Below, in pieces: positions 9,261 through 18,100 of a stretch of 64,000 nucleotides of DNA. The notes under the pieces are model-generated. The model was given only the letters and a program-made list of their open reading frames with translations. It ran no database searches and was not told the origin of the DNA. Both the position numbers and the translations under genes were made by a program. Position 1 is the first letter of the stretch, and the number at the start of each line of letters is the position of its first letter. Source of the DNA: Flavobacterium endoglycinae (GTDB lineage Bacteria; Bacteroidota; Bacteroidia; Flavobacteriales; Flavobacteriaceae). The stretch covers positions 4,575,001-4,639,000 of the forward strand of contig NZ_CP071448.1 of the NCBI RefSeq assembly GCF_017352115.1, read 5' to 3'.

Positions 9261-9743
9261 TTAAATATTTTTGAGTTGTTCTTGTCTGATGTAAAATTTC
9301 TTGGTTATAAAAGCAATTGGAAAACCTATACAGACTATTAAAATAAAAACCGAAAGAAGTAATTGAAAATCAAATTGTTTTGGAGGAAGTTTAGGAAAAG
9401 CAATTGGCAGAACGACCAAATTCATAACAAGCCACACAAAAATGCCGTAAATGACTGCTGAAATAAATACGTGTTTTTTCAGAAAAGAGAAGTACGGATA
9501 TAGTTTTAAATAAATAAAAGCAAAGATTAAAGCTATTATATAATGAAACAATAATCCGTAAAAAGCCATTTTTGGACCACCTTCATAAGCTTCTTGTCTA
9601 AAAACGGCACTTGCAATTGACTGAAGAATTTTTACTGCCGATGTTTGTTTTAATAAAACCGAATAAACCAAAACTGCTGCCAGAATATCGAGTGTTCCAG
9701 CTGTTAAACCTGATAATAAAATAGTTTCGAATTTTGATTTCAT
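9261..9743 (-). CDS. Small polytopic membrane protein, DUF1440/YagU-like
   Basis: 160 residues with four predicted membrane segments (about 8-28, 62-80, 90-113 and 125-145). The first segment is SGLTAGTLDILAAVLVYSVL. The overall pattern, including an EGGPKMAFYGLLFHYIIA segment, resembles YagU/DUF1440-type inner-membrane proteins of unknown function; the family name is from memory and is the weak part. It starts 6 nt after the stop of the DinB reading frame, so it is likely the last gene of a run that includes DinB, VOC and DoxX genes. Confidence 0.6.
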   Translation of the reverse strand: MKSKFETILLSGLTAGTLDILAAVLVYSVLLKQTSAVKILQSIASAVFRQEAYEGGPKMAFYGLLFHYIIALIFAFIYLKLYPYFSFLKKHVFISAVIYGIFVWLVMNLVVLPIAFPKLPPKQFDFQLLLSVFILIVCIGFPIAFITKKFYIRQEQLKNI

Positions 9744-9749
9744 AAACGA

Positions 9750-10258
9750 TTATAATTTGGTGATGTATTGAAAAATACTATTCAATTGATTCGTATGCCT
9801 TTGTGTATGTATGAGTGCAAAACTAATCCATTCGTAAATAGTGAATTTTTCAAATCCAGGTAATTGAAAATTAAGCGGAATCAAAGTTAGATCATATTTT
9901 TCTGCAGAATCTAATAATTCAGATTCTATTTTCAACAATTTTGAATTCAGTTTTTCTTTATCGTACTCTTTTTTTTCAGGAATCAAGAAAACAGGAGAGT
10001 CCATTTTTATGCTGAAGTTTAAAAATAAGCCTTCAATATCTTTTACTTTTCATCTGGTTTTCTAGTTGATTTTTCTGTTTCGCCTGCAAATAGTTCAGGA
10101 TAGCCAGAACAGGCAAGAATAATATGCTGTGTAACCTGACCTGCAGTCCAGCTTCCATGATACGGAACTAAATTTAACTCGTTTTCAGAAAATTTAGAAA
10201 GTATGGTATGTAATTTTCGAAATGTGTCAACAATATTTTTTTGGATTTCAGCTTTCAT
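9750..10258 (-). pseudogene. DinB-family protein, interrupted by a frameshift
   Basis: Two adjacent frames together make one DinB-like four-helix protein. The first (10043-10258, 71 residues) contains WTAGQVTQHIILACSGYPEL and stops early. The second (9750-10004) contains FTIYEWISFALIHTQRHTNQL, the usual C-terminal HTQRH metal-site motif. One added base in the TTTT run at 10047-10050 (A-run on the coding strand) joins them through DEKVKDIEGLFLNFS into a continuous protein of about 169 residues. The 509-nt span is one base short of a multiple of three. It could be a true pseudogene, a sequencing error or slippage-rescued. DinB proteins are metal-dependent, often thiol transferases. Confidence 0.8.
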
Positions 10259-10277
10259 ATCATTGATTTTAAGTTTT

Positions 10278-10652
10278 TTATTTTACAGAAGTAATCCACC
10301 AGACATTGCCAAACGGATCTGTAACGCCGCAAGTTCTGCCATAATCTTGATCGCTTAAACCCATTAGCGAACTGGCTCCGTTTTCGATCGCTTTTTGATA
10401 CGTTTCATCAGCATTGGGTACATATACAAACAAATTTGCGGTTTGTTTTGCCCAGTCGGTTATTTCATCGGTTATCATTATAGTGCTTCCATTTAAAGTA
10501 ACCTCGGCATGCATGATACTTCCGTCTGTACGCAGCGATTTGGTATTAGTTTCAGTTGCGCCAAAAACCTTTTTGGTAAAATCGATAAATTTTGATGCAC
10601 CTTGTAAAATCAAATAAGGCATTATGGTTTGATGTTCTGCTGGTATATTCAT
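10278..10652 (-). CDS. VOC/PhnB-like glyoxalase-fold protein
   Basis: 124 residues with the paired beta-alpha-beta-beta-beta fold of the vicinal oxygen chelate superfamily. The opening QTIMPYLILQGASKFIDFTK, the middle MHAEVTLNGSTIMITDE and the end GVTDPFGNVWWITS are typical of PhnB-like members. These proteins bind a metal or small ligand (lyase, dioxygenase or drug-binding roles). The substrate cannot be deduced. The gene is 19 nt before the frameshifted DinB gene and in the same orientation, so they are probably co-transcribed. Confidence 0.85.
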   Translation of the reverse strand: MNIPAEHQTIMPYLILQGASKFIDFTKKVFGATETNTKSLRTDGSIMHAEVTLNGSTIMITDEITDWAKQTANLFVYVPNADETYQKAIENGASSLMGLSDQDYGRTCGVTDPFGNVWWITSVK

Positions 10653-10727
10653 TTTCAGTGATTTAAAATTAGTATTCTAAAATTACAATTTTATTTTTAA
10701 AAATTTGTAAATCAATAAATTATGATT

Positions 10728-10937
10728 TTATAAAAGCACTTCGCAATGATAACCATGCGAATTTAAAAGCTCAATAATAGTAGTATTGCAGATGGATGAA
10801 GCATGAACACGCAGAATTTTGTCGCAGTCTTCGAGATCGAAGTTAATCGAACTATTTGGGAAATGTTCAAGAAGCATTTCAATGATCATTTTACATTGCC
10901 ATTCTTCTTGAACATTTGTTTTAAAAACTTCAATCAT
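10728..10937 (-). CDS. Small protein with a heavy-metal-associated-like fold, no CxxC
   Basis: 69 residues. The predicted order strand-helix-strand-strand-helix-strand (EVFKTNV, CKMIIEMLLEHF, SSINFDLEDCDKILRVHA, TTIIELLNSHGYHCEVLL) resembles a ferredoxin-like HMA domain, but the metal-binding CxxC of true HMA proteins is absent and three cysteines are scattered. Function unknown. It lies 13 nt downstream of the DoxX-like gene and upstream of the VOC gene on the same strand, so it is likely part of the same transcript. Confidence 0.6.
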   Translation of the reverse strand: MIEVFKTNVQEEWQCKMIIEMLLEHFPNSSINFDLEDCDKILRVHASSICNTTIIELLNSHGYHCEVLL

Positions 10938-10950
10938 AAAGTTTTGTTTT

Positions 10951-11331
10951 TTAGAGCGCTATATTTTTATAACGCTGTATTTTATGATAGGTTACATACG
11001 ATACAATTAAAATGGCAAATACGATTAAAGGGAAGAAACCTTGAAAATCAATTCCGTCTACTGCAAAATGACTTATTGAAGCAAAAATAAAATCGAAAGC
11101 AAATCCGGCATAAGCCCATTCTTTAATGCGTGCAGGTACTTGTGGGATAATTAAAGCTAAAACGCCCAGAATTTTAAATACGACTAAAGCATTTCCAAAA
11201 TATTCCGGATATCCCAAATGCTTGATTCCTTCTTTTGCTAATTCAGTTTGAGAAGTTAAAGCCGGCATCACGCCTTCAAATAAAAAAATAAGGATTGTAG
11301 TAGTCCAGAAAATAATTTTCGTTGTTTTCAT
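10951..11331 (-). CDS. DoxX-like family membrane protein
   Basis: 126 residues with four membrane segments: IIFWTTTILIFLFEGV, GNALVVFKILGVLALII, EWAYAGFAFDFIFASIS and FFPLIVFAILIVSYVTY. The HLGYPEYFGNALVVFKILG region is characteristic of DoxX-like (DUF4870/DoxX_2-type) proteins. Their role is unclear; some relatives act in redox or sulfur stress. It is the first gene of the minus-strand run DoxX, 69-residue protein, VOC, DinB and YagU-like. A TTGG repeat lies 115-141 nt upstream of its start. Confidence 0.82.
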   Translation of the reverse strand: MKTTKIIFWTTTILIFLFEGVMPALTSQTELAKEGIKHLGYPEYFGNALVVFKILGVLALIIPQVPARIKEWAYAGFAFDFIFASISHFAVDGIDFQGFFPLIVFAILIVSYVTYHKIQRYKNIAL

Positions 11332-11445
11332 TGGGTATTTGTTTAAAAGGTTATTAGTTAATGTATTACAAATCTAATAATGTTTTCCTTTACTGAAATA
11401 CACATTTACGACTATTTTAGGGGCATTTGGGACAATTGTTGGTTG

Positions 11446-11472
11446 TTGGTTGGTTGGTTGGTTGGTTGGTTG
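11446..11472 (+). repeat. Tetranucleotide repeat (TTGG) x 6.75
   Basis: Six perfect TTGG units plus a partial seventh, preceded by near copies from 11438. The G-strand has repeated GG pairs spaced by TT, so a two-tetrad G-quadruplex is possible. It lies upstream of the DoxX-like gene start. Confidence 0.9.
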
Positions 11473-11510
11473 TGATGAATTACCTTCTTGCTAAAGTAAT
11501 CACAACAGTT

Positions 11511-11601
11511 TGTCTTCCTGAGCGAAGTCGAAGGAAACGTTCGGTGATGACACACTGCACTGATTCAGCATGCGATCCTTCGACTTCGCTCAGAAGGACA
11601 T
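11511..11601. repeat. REP-like palindromic element, copy 1 (core CTGAGCGAAGTCGAAGGA)
   Basis: The left arm TCCTGAGCGAAGTCGAAGGA and right arm TCCTTCGACTTCGCTCAGAA are inverted around about 50 nt that include ATTCAGCATGCGATC. Three further copies lie at 13176-13264, 48684-48750 and 49817-49891. The rest of 11332-11645 holds the TTGG repeat and no gene. Confidence 0.9.
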
Positions 11602-11645
11602 AAAATGAGGATAATTGGAATTTGGAATTTAAAAATTGAAATTTA

Positions 11646-12374
11646 TTACAAAAAGTAATTCTTAATTAAAAACAAATCTTCAAAACCCAACCTTGTATAA
11701 ATGTTTTTTCCTAGCGGAGAAGCTTGTAATTGTGCATAATTGCAATCAGCATCAATGGCTTCGTTGATGGCAAACTTCATGATTTCTTCGGCGAAACCTC
11801 TTTTACGCATTTCAGGAATTACACCAACGCCATGAATTCCCATAACATTTCCCGTTTGAAAAAGGTTGAGAGTTCCTATTGGTTTTTCGTCGTAATGAAC
11901 CAGATAAAATTTAGTGTTTTCGTAATTATGGACGATTGTTTCTTTACTGATTACGTAGTTAAAAGATAACGGATAAATATCAGACCACGTTATGGCATCT
12001 TCTTCATTTAAAACTCTTTTAAAAGAAAGAATATTTCGAAGAACAAATCTTTCTTCCAGTTTTAAAGCCATTGCAACAAGTTGATTTCGTATTTCAAACC
12101 CATTTTTTTCAAATATTTCATTGGAATTGCTTCCAAAAATATCCCAATACGGAATTACCAAACCTGGATTTTGTTCTATAATTTCAAGAATCTGCGGCAG
12201 ATTTTCTTCTGTAATATCTTCTCCGAACCATAATCTATTCGGCCAGCCTGAATTTTTTATCTGGCTGAATTGAAAAGGATCATTTTTATGATACGAAAGG
12301 AGAGGTGCAGCGGCAGTTCTCCAAAGTGTGGTGAGATTGTCAATATTGTCTTTTATAAGATCTGTATTTTTCAT
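11646..12374 (-). CDS. GNAT-family N-acetyltransferase
   Basis: 242 residues. The C-terminal half (about 130-242) carries the GNAT acetyl-CoA site: GIHGVGVIPEMRKRGFAEEI (V-x-P-x-x-R-x-x-G), followed by AQLQASPLGKNIYTRLGFED. The N-terminal half (IKNSGWPNRLWFGEDITEENL and later) is a second, degenerate domain, as in several two-domain Bacteroidetes GNATs. Acceptor substrate unknown; cytoplasmic. It faces away from its neighbours as a single gene, 73 nt from the Crp/Fnr gene. Confidence 0.85.
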   Translation of the reverse strand: MKNTDLIKDNIDNLTTLWRTAAAPLLSYHKNDPFQFSQIKNSGWPNRLWFGEDITEENLPQILEIIEQNPGLVIPYWDIFGSNSNEIFEKNGFEIRNQLVAMALKLEERFVLRNILSFKRVLNEEDAITWSDIYPLSFNYVISKETIVHNYENTKFYLVHYDEKPIGTLNLFQTGNVMGIHGVGVIPEMRKRGFAEEIMKFAINEAIDADCNYAQLQASPLGKNIYTRLGFEDLFLIKNYFL

Positions 12375-12447
12375 TTTTTCGGAATAGATTTTAAATCTAA
12401 CGCAAAGATAAAATGAGCTTCCTGAAAAAACCTTTACATATGTTGAT

Positions 12448-13053
12448 TTACAAATCTTTTTCCAAACTTTTTCTGATTCGGCTTAATTGTGTAGGAGTAA
12501 TGCCTAAATGCGATGCAATATGCAGTAACGGAACACGATCTGCAATGTCTGGATGTTTCCTTAAAAGTGTGACATATCTTTCAGTTGCATTCTGCATAAC
12601 CAGCGCAACTTCTCTTTGCTCTTTTTCTATAATCCAATGCCTTTCTAAATGAGCGATATAGAAGTTTTTGAGGTCGTCATTTTCGTTAATAGCTTGAATA
12701 TATTTTTTGTAATTTATGTTGATTACAATAGAATCTTCTAAAGCTTCAATAGTAAAATTGGAAGGTGTCTGAAGCATTAATGAAACCTTCGAACCAGCTA
12801 AATAATTTTCGAGAAAAAGGTTTTTGTTATAGAAATTACCTTCTTCATCTGTTATAAATGCTCGTAAAACTCCTTTTGCAATAAAATGAACATTTTTAGC
12901 AATTTCTCCATTTTGTAATAATGTTTCTCCTTTTTTAAGCGTTTGAAAACTGGTGATGTTTTCGATTAGTTTCCATGAATTTTCAGAAATAGGATAATAA
13001 CTTTCAATAGTTTGTTTTAGATTGCTGAGATAGGTTTCTTTATTGAAAGTCAT
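12448..13053 (-). CDS. Crp/Fnr-family transcriptional regulator
   Basis: 201 residues. Residues about 25-115 form a cyclic-nucleotide-binding-type beta barrel (LKKGETLLQNGEIAKNVHFI, KGVLRAFITDEEGNFYNKNL). Residues about 150-195 give a helix-turn-helix (LLHIASHLGITPTQLSRIRK). No 4Fe-4S cysteine cluster is seen, so it is not an FNR-type oxygen sensor. This Bacteroidetes subgroup usually sits as a lone gene near oxidoreductases or small stress genes. The upstream 13054-13438 gap is packed with repeats. Target genes unknown. Confidence 0.88.
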   Translation of the reverse strand: MTFNKETYLSNLKQTIESYYPISENSWKLIENITSFQTLKKGETLLQNGEIAKNVHFIAKGVLRAFITDEEGNFYNKNLFLENYLAGSKVSLMLQTPSNFTIEALEDSIVININYKKYIQAINENDDLKNFYIAHLERHWIIEKEQREVALVMQNATERYVTLLRKHPDIADRVPLLHIASHLGITPTQLSRIRKSLEKDL

Positions 13054-13071
13054 TTGTTTTGAGGTTTTGCC

Positions 13072-13352
13072 ACGAAGGCGCTAAGGCGCAAAGTTTTTTT
13101 CCAAAAATAAAGAAATAAGCATAAAGTTTGTCATTTCGAGCAACGAGAAATCGCACACAAAAAATTACAAAGATTTGTCCTCCTGAGCGAAGTCGAAGGA
13201 CATACAAAGTAAAAAGTACTGTATGGATTTAGCATGCGATCTTTCGACTCCGCTCAGGAAGACATAAAATGAGAATGAATTTGCTTAATCTGTAATCTCG
13301 ATAACTATCGGGAGCGAGAGAAATTAAAATAAACTTTGAGCCTTAGTGCCTT
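13072..13352. repeat. Outer inverted repeat enclosing two other repeat families
   Basis: GCGCTAAGGCGCAAAGTTT at about 13077-13096 is mirrored by AAACTTTGAGCCTTAGTGCC at about 13331-13350, the ends of a common Bacteroidetes CGCAAAG-type element. Inside lie a GTCATTTCGA half element (13129-13158) and REP copy 2 (13176-13264). The gap 13054-13438 contains no gene. Confidence 0.75.
13176..13264. repeat. REP-like palindromic element, copy 2
   Basis: TCCTCCTGAGCGAAGTCGAA on the left and TCTTTCGACTCCGCTCAGGA on the right, with the shared internal TTAGCATGCGATC. Directly preceded by a half copy of the GTCATTTCGA element (13129-13158). Confidence 0.88.
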
Positions 13353-13357
13353 ATTGC

Positions 13358-13397
13358 AAAAAAAACGCCATGAAACCAAAAGGTCTCACAGCGTTTT
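13358..13397 (-). terminator. Terminator of the TetR-controlled efflux operon
   Basis: AAAACGCCATGAAACC (from 13362) pairs with GGTCTCACAGCGTTTT (to 13397) around AAAA, with mismatches. On the minus strand it ends in a run of T. It lies 42 nt after the outer-membrane gene's stop. Confidence 0.8.
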
Positions 13398-13438
13398 CAT
13401 CTCAAAAAATAAATAATTAACGGGTAACGGGTATTATA

Positions 13439-14857
13439 TTATTTCCAACCTCCGCCTAGAGCGCGGTACAAATCTGTATTGGCTGTTAGTTGCTGTCTTT
13501 TTAAGTCAGCAAGTTCTAATTCGCTTTGTAAAAGATTCGCTTGAGCAGTTAAAACTTCAAGATATTCTGCTAATCCGTTTTTGAATAACAAGTTCGAGTT
13601 TTTAATTGCTTGCTGTAATGTTTTTACTTTTTCTTTTAAGAACGTTTCTTGCTGCTGTAGTTTTTCTACTTTTACTAAAGCATCAGAAACTTCGCTTACA
13701 GCCACTAAAACAGTTTGTCTAAAAGCTAAAACCGCTTTTTCTCTTTCCGCGACAGCGATATTATACTGCGTTCTCACTCTTTTGTTGTTTAAGATTGGTT
13801 GTGTTAAACCACCTGCAACAGTTCCGAATAGAGAAGCTGGAATATTGAACCAGCTGCTCGTTTCGAAAGAGTTCAAACCGCCTTGAGCCGTAATTCTAAG
13901 AGCTGGGTATAAATCCGCTTTTGTGATACCGACATTGGCGTTGGCTACTTTAAGAGCTAATTCAGCACTTTTTACGTCTGGTCTTCTGCTTACTAATGAA
14001 GACGGAATTCCAATGGCTGGATTGCTTTTAATTTCTATTGAATTTAAAAGAACGGTTCTTTGTTTTGAATTCGGAAATGAACCGGTTAAAACACTTAAAG
14101 CATTTTCCTGAATAGCAATATTTTGTTCCAATAACGGAATCAATTGCTCTGAGTTTAATTTTTGTGCTTCAGACTGCTGAATTGCTAAAGTGGTTACCTG
14201 ACCAGCATCATATTTCAATTTGATAATATTCGTTGTGCTGTCATTTAATTTTAGGTTTTGCTGTGCAATTTTCAGCTGAGCGTCCAGCATCAAAAGATTG
14301 TAATAACCTCTTGAAACATTCGCTACAATATTCGTCTGCAATGCTTTTTTAACTTCTGCAGATTGAAGATATCCTGCGTAAGCTCCTTTCTTTTGGTTTC
14401 TGATCTTTCCCCAAATATCAGCCTCCCAAGAAAGTGAAGCTCCAGCAGAATAATCATCAATATGTTTAGCACCTAAAGCCTGATTCAAGTTCATTCCTGT
14501 AAAACTATTGTCAGAAGGATTGCTTGTATTAGCATTTACAAATAAATTAACCTGAGGAACATTTCCCCATTTCGATTGTGTAAATCTGTACTGCGCAATT
14601 TCGATGTTTTTTTGTGCAATAAGCAGATCATTATTTCGGGCAACCGCGCTGTCGATTAACGTAACAATATCTTTTTCTGTAAAGAAGTTTTTCCACTCGA
14701 TATCGGCAATACTGGTTGTATCACTCGAAACCGATGCATTCCTGAAATTTTCAGGAAATGCATCTTTTGGAGTTTCAATATCCTTTGAAACTTTACAGGA
14801 TATTAAAGTCGTGATCAGAATGGCGAAGGTCACGAATTTGGTTATATAATTTTTCAT
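13439..14857 (-). CDS. Outer-membrane efflux lipoprotein, TolC/NodT family
   Basis: 472 residues from the chosen ATG at 14857. This start puts a lipoprotein signal at the N-terminus (FAILITTLISCKV, lipobox LISC); an upstream in-frame ATG at 14911 would lie inside a dispersed repeat and bury the signal, so it was rejected. Two OEP repeats follow (about 65-260 and 280-465), with coiled-coil stretches such as TQSKWGNVPQVNLFVNAN and ITKADLYPALRITAQGGLNS. It forms the trimeric outer-membrane duct of the AcrAB-like pump encoded upstream. Between it and the permease lie a 37-codon gene and a 130-bp repeat. Confidence 0.92.
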   Translation of the reverse strand: MKNYITKFVTFAILITTLISCKVSKDIETPKDAFPENFRNASVSSDTTSIADIEWKNFFTEKDIVTLIDSAVARNNDLLIAQKNIEIAQYRFTQSKWGNVPQVNLFVNANTSNPSDNSFTGMNLNQALGAKHIDDYSAGASLSWEADIWGKIRNQKKGAYAGYLQSAEVKKALQTNIVANVSRGYYNLLMLDAQLKIAQQNLKLNDSTTNIIKLKYDAGQVTTLAIQQSEAQKLNSEQLIPLLEQNIAIQENALSVLTGSFPNSKQRTVLLNSIEIKSNPAIGIPSSLVSRRPDVKSAELALKVANANVGITKADLYPALRITAQGGLNSFETSSWFNIPASLFGTVAGGLTQPILNNKRVRTQYNIAVAEREKAVLAFRQTVLVAVSEVSDALVKVEKLQQQETFLKEKVKTLQQAIKNSNLLFKNGLAEYLEVLTAQANLLQSELELADLKRQQLTANTDLYRALGGGWK

Positions 14858-14910
14858 TGTCTTTTTATTAGATTTCTGTACCCATTGACTTTGGGTGTAA
14901 TTTTTTTTCA

Positions 14911-15040
14911 ACCCATAGAAACATAGTTTTTTGAAGATTTAAAAAAGGTGTTTCACTAATTTTAATGCACATAGTTATATGTGGAAACTAGTTTCTTCTC
15001 TCTTTTTTAGGCATATGATTCTATGTCTCTATGTGTTAAA
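14911..15040. repeat. Dispersed imperfect inverted repeat (ACATAG family), copy A
   Basis: Begins CATAGAAACATAGTTTTTTG, has a middle AAAGGTGTTTCACTAA and AACTAGTTTC, and ends TCTATGTCTCTATGTGTTAA. Four related copies lie at 23809-23941, 24460-24606, 39821-39953 and 48773-48909. It interrupts the efflux operon between the small ORF and the outer-membrane gene. Confidence 0.85.
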
Positions 15041-15048
15041 ATATATTT

Positions 15049-15162
15049 TTAAATCTCTGTACAAATATCTTTTTTGGTTTCAAGATCCTTCGTGATTCTG
15101 TATGATATATATCCGATGCCAAATAAGATGGCAACAAGGATTGTCGTTATATAGTTTTCCAT
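15049..15162 (-). CDS. 37-residue single-span membrane protein within an RND efflux operon
   Basis: Reading the minus strand from ATG at 15162 gives a 37-residue ORF starting MENYITTILVAILFGIGYIS and ending in a charged tail (RITKDLETKKDICTEI). Residues about 5-21 form one hydrophobic helix. The start lies 2 nt after the RND permease stop codon (15165), so translation is probably coupled. By position and size it recalls AcrZ, the 49-residue AcrB-binding protein of E. coli, but no sequence similarity is claimed. A function as a pump accessory subunit is inference. The stop is followed by repeat copy A. Confidence 0.7.
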   Translation of the reverse strand: MENYITTILVAILFGIGYISYRITKDLETKKDICTEI

Positions 15163-15164
15163 AT

Positions 15165-18100
15165 TTATTTTTCTTCGTTGTGAATGACAGCGATTGGTTT
15201 ACCACTGAATTTTTCTTGTAAATATTGGAATACGATGAACAATACAGGAATAATAAATAATCCTAAAATTACTCCTGAAATCATTCCACCCGCAGCTCCA
15301 ATACTGATTGAGTGATTTCCCTGCGCCGATGGTCCTTTGGCACTCATCATGGGTACTAAACCAACGATAAAGGCTAGAGACGTCATGATAATTGGTCGCA
15401 GACGTAATTTGGCAGCATCTATTGAAGCTCTTACTAATGCCATACCTGATTTTCGTTTTTGTACCGCAAACTCCACAATCAAAATGGCATTTTTGGCCAG
15501 AAGTCCAATCAGCATGACAAGGGCAACTTGTACATAAATGTTGTTTTCGATTCCTGTGAAACCAATGGCAACAAATACTCCAAAAATACCTGCAGGGATT
15601 GATAAGATTACAGCTAAAGGCAGGATATAGCTCTCATACTGTGCAGCAAGTAAGAAATAAACAAATATTAAACACAGTAAGAAAATTGTCGCTGACTGCC
15701 CTCCAGAAGAAATCTCCTCACGAGTTTGGCCCGAGAATTCAAACCCGTAACCTGCAGGTAATTGTTGTGCTGCTACTTCTTCAATTGCTTTAATGGCATC
15801 TCCAGAACTAAATCCAGGTTTCGGAATGGCATTAATAGAAATTGAATTAAATAAATTATATCTAGAAGCGGTTTCAGAACCATAAATACGAGTTAGTTTC
15901 ACTAAAGTATTTATCGGCACCATTTCGCCAGTTTTATTTTTCACGAATACACGGTCAATTGCTGTTGGATCTGCTCTGTCGGCAATATCGGCTTGAACAA
16001 CCACACGATAATATTTACCAAATCGGTTGAAGTCTGATGCCTGCGCGCTACCAAAATAAGCCTGCATCGTTTGTAAAATGTCTTTTACATTTACACCTAA
16101 CTGATTCGCTTTTTCGTCGTTTACTTCTAATTGTAACTGAGGATAATCAGCTTTGAAAGAAGTAAAGGCAACTGCAATTTCTGGACGTTTCATAAGCTCT
16201 CCAATGAAGTTTTGAGAAATACCACTGAATTTATCCAGTTTTCCTCCCGTTTTATCCTGAAGAACTAAATCTAAAGCCTCAACGTTACTAAATCCAGGAA
16301 CAGTTGGGAAACTGAATACGAAGAAACTTCCGCCTGAAATAGAGCCTAGTTTACCACGAACCTGATTCATGATTTCGTCAATATTTTTAACTTCTCCACG
16401 TTCTTCGTTTGGTTTCAGCAATACGAAAACTACCGCAGAAGATGGACTTGTTGAATTTGTCAATAAGTTGAAACCAGAAATCGCTGTTACAAATCGTGAA
16501 GCATCTAAACCTCTTAATGTATTTTCAGCCTCAGTCATTACTTTTTGAGTTCCGTCTAGAGATGTTCCTGATGGTGTATTAACCGCAATGGCAATAAATC
16601 CTTGATCTTCTGTTGGAATAAATCCTGCAGGAGTTGTTTTTACTAATAAAACTGTTGCTACAGTAATTAAAGCCAATCCGCCTAAACTCAACCATTTTTT
16701 TCTGATTAAGAATTTTATTCCGCCAACATAACGATTTGTTAGTGATTCAAAACTGCTGTTGAAAGCGGTAAAGAATTTTTCTTTAAATCCTTTTTTCTCA
16801 TGAGATGCATTTGTATCATGCGCTCCATGATTGTCTTTTAAGAACAAAGCCGCAAGAGCTGGACTCAAAGTCAAGGCATTAACAGCCGAAATTACAATTG
16901 CAATTGCCATCGTAAAGGCAAACTGACGATAGAAAACTCCCGTAGAACCTTCCATAAAACCAACCGGCAGGAATACAGCAGCCATTACCAGCGTAATCGA
17001 GATAATAGCACCCGTTATTTCGTGCATTGCTTCATGCGTGGCGATTTTTGGAGACAAATGTTTGTGCTCCATTTTCGCATGCACGGCCTCGACTACCACA
17101 ATCGCGTCATCTACCACAATACCAATCGCCAGAATTAATGCGAAAAGTGTTAGAAGGTTTATCGAGAATCCGAATAACTGCATGAAGAAGAACGTTCCTA
17201 AAATTGCTACAGGTACAGCAATAGCCGGAATTAATGTTGATCTAAAATCTTGCAGGAAGATAAATACCACGATGAAAACTAATATAAAAGCTTCCAGTAA
17301 GGTATGTTCAACCTGTTCGATTGATTGGTCTAAAGATACTTTTGTACTATAGAATATATTGTGTTTAATACCTGTTGGAAAATCTTTAGAAGCTTTTTCC
17401 ATCATTTTATTAATCGCAATCTGAATATCATTTGAGTTTGATCCAGCTAACTGAATTACCCCAATTACAATTCCTTTTTTACCATTTAAACGAGTTAAAC
17501 TGTTGTATGAATAAGCACCCAATTCAACTCTCGCTACATCTTTTAAGCGAAGTACTGAACCATCTGCATTAGAACGTATAGCAATATTTTCATAATCTTC
17601 AGGTTTAGTAAGTTTACCTTTGTATTTAATTACGTATTCAAAAACTTCTTTACTTCTTTCACCAAATTTACCTGGTGCAGCTTCCAAACTTTTGTCCTGA
17701 ATGGCAGCCATTACTTCATTTGGTGTTACTTTGTAAGTTGACATTTGTGTTGGATTCAGCCAAACACGCATAGAGTAATCTTTTACACCACCAAAAATAC
17801 TGGCAGAACCCACTCCAGGAATACGTTTTAATTCTGGAATAATATTAATCTGCGCATAGTTAGCCACAAAAGTCTGATCGTATTTTGCTTCATCATCAGT
17901 GTACATACCAATCGCCATGATGAAACTGTTTTGCTGTTTCGCCGTGATAATACCTTGTTGTACAACCTCTGCTGGCAATTGACTTGTTGCTTGTGCAACT
18001 CGGTTTTGTACGTTTACTGCAGCTTGATCCGCATCTGTTCCTAGTTTGAAGAAAACAGTAATGGCCAAACTACCATCGTTACTCGCGGTAGAACTCATGT

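Noticed and set aside
10803..11090. 95-codon plus-strand frame
   Set aside because: Antisense to the 69-residue gene and the DoxX-like gene, both of which have better protein character.
13054..13438. Possible CRISPR-like cluster of repeats
   Set aside because: The repeats belong to different families, are inverted rather than regularly spaced direct copies, and no cas gene is present.
14858..14911. 18-codon N-terminal extension of the outer-membrane lipoprotein
   Set aside because: It would start within a dispersed repeat and displace the lipoprotein signal from the N-terminus.
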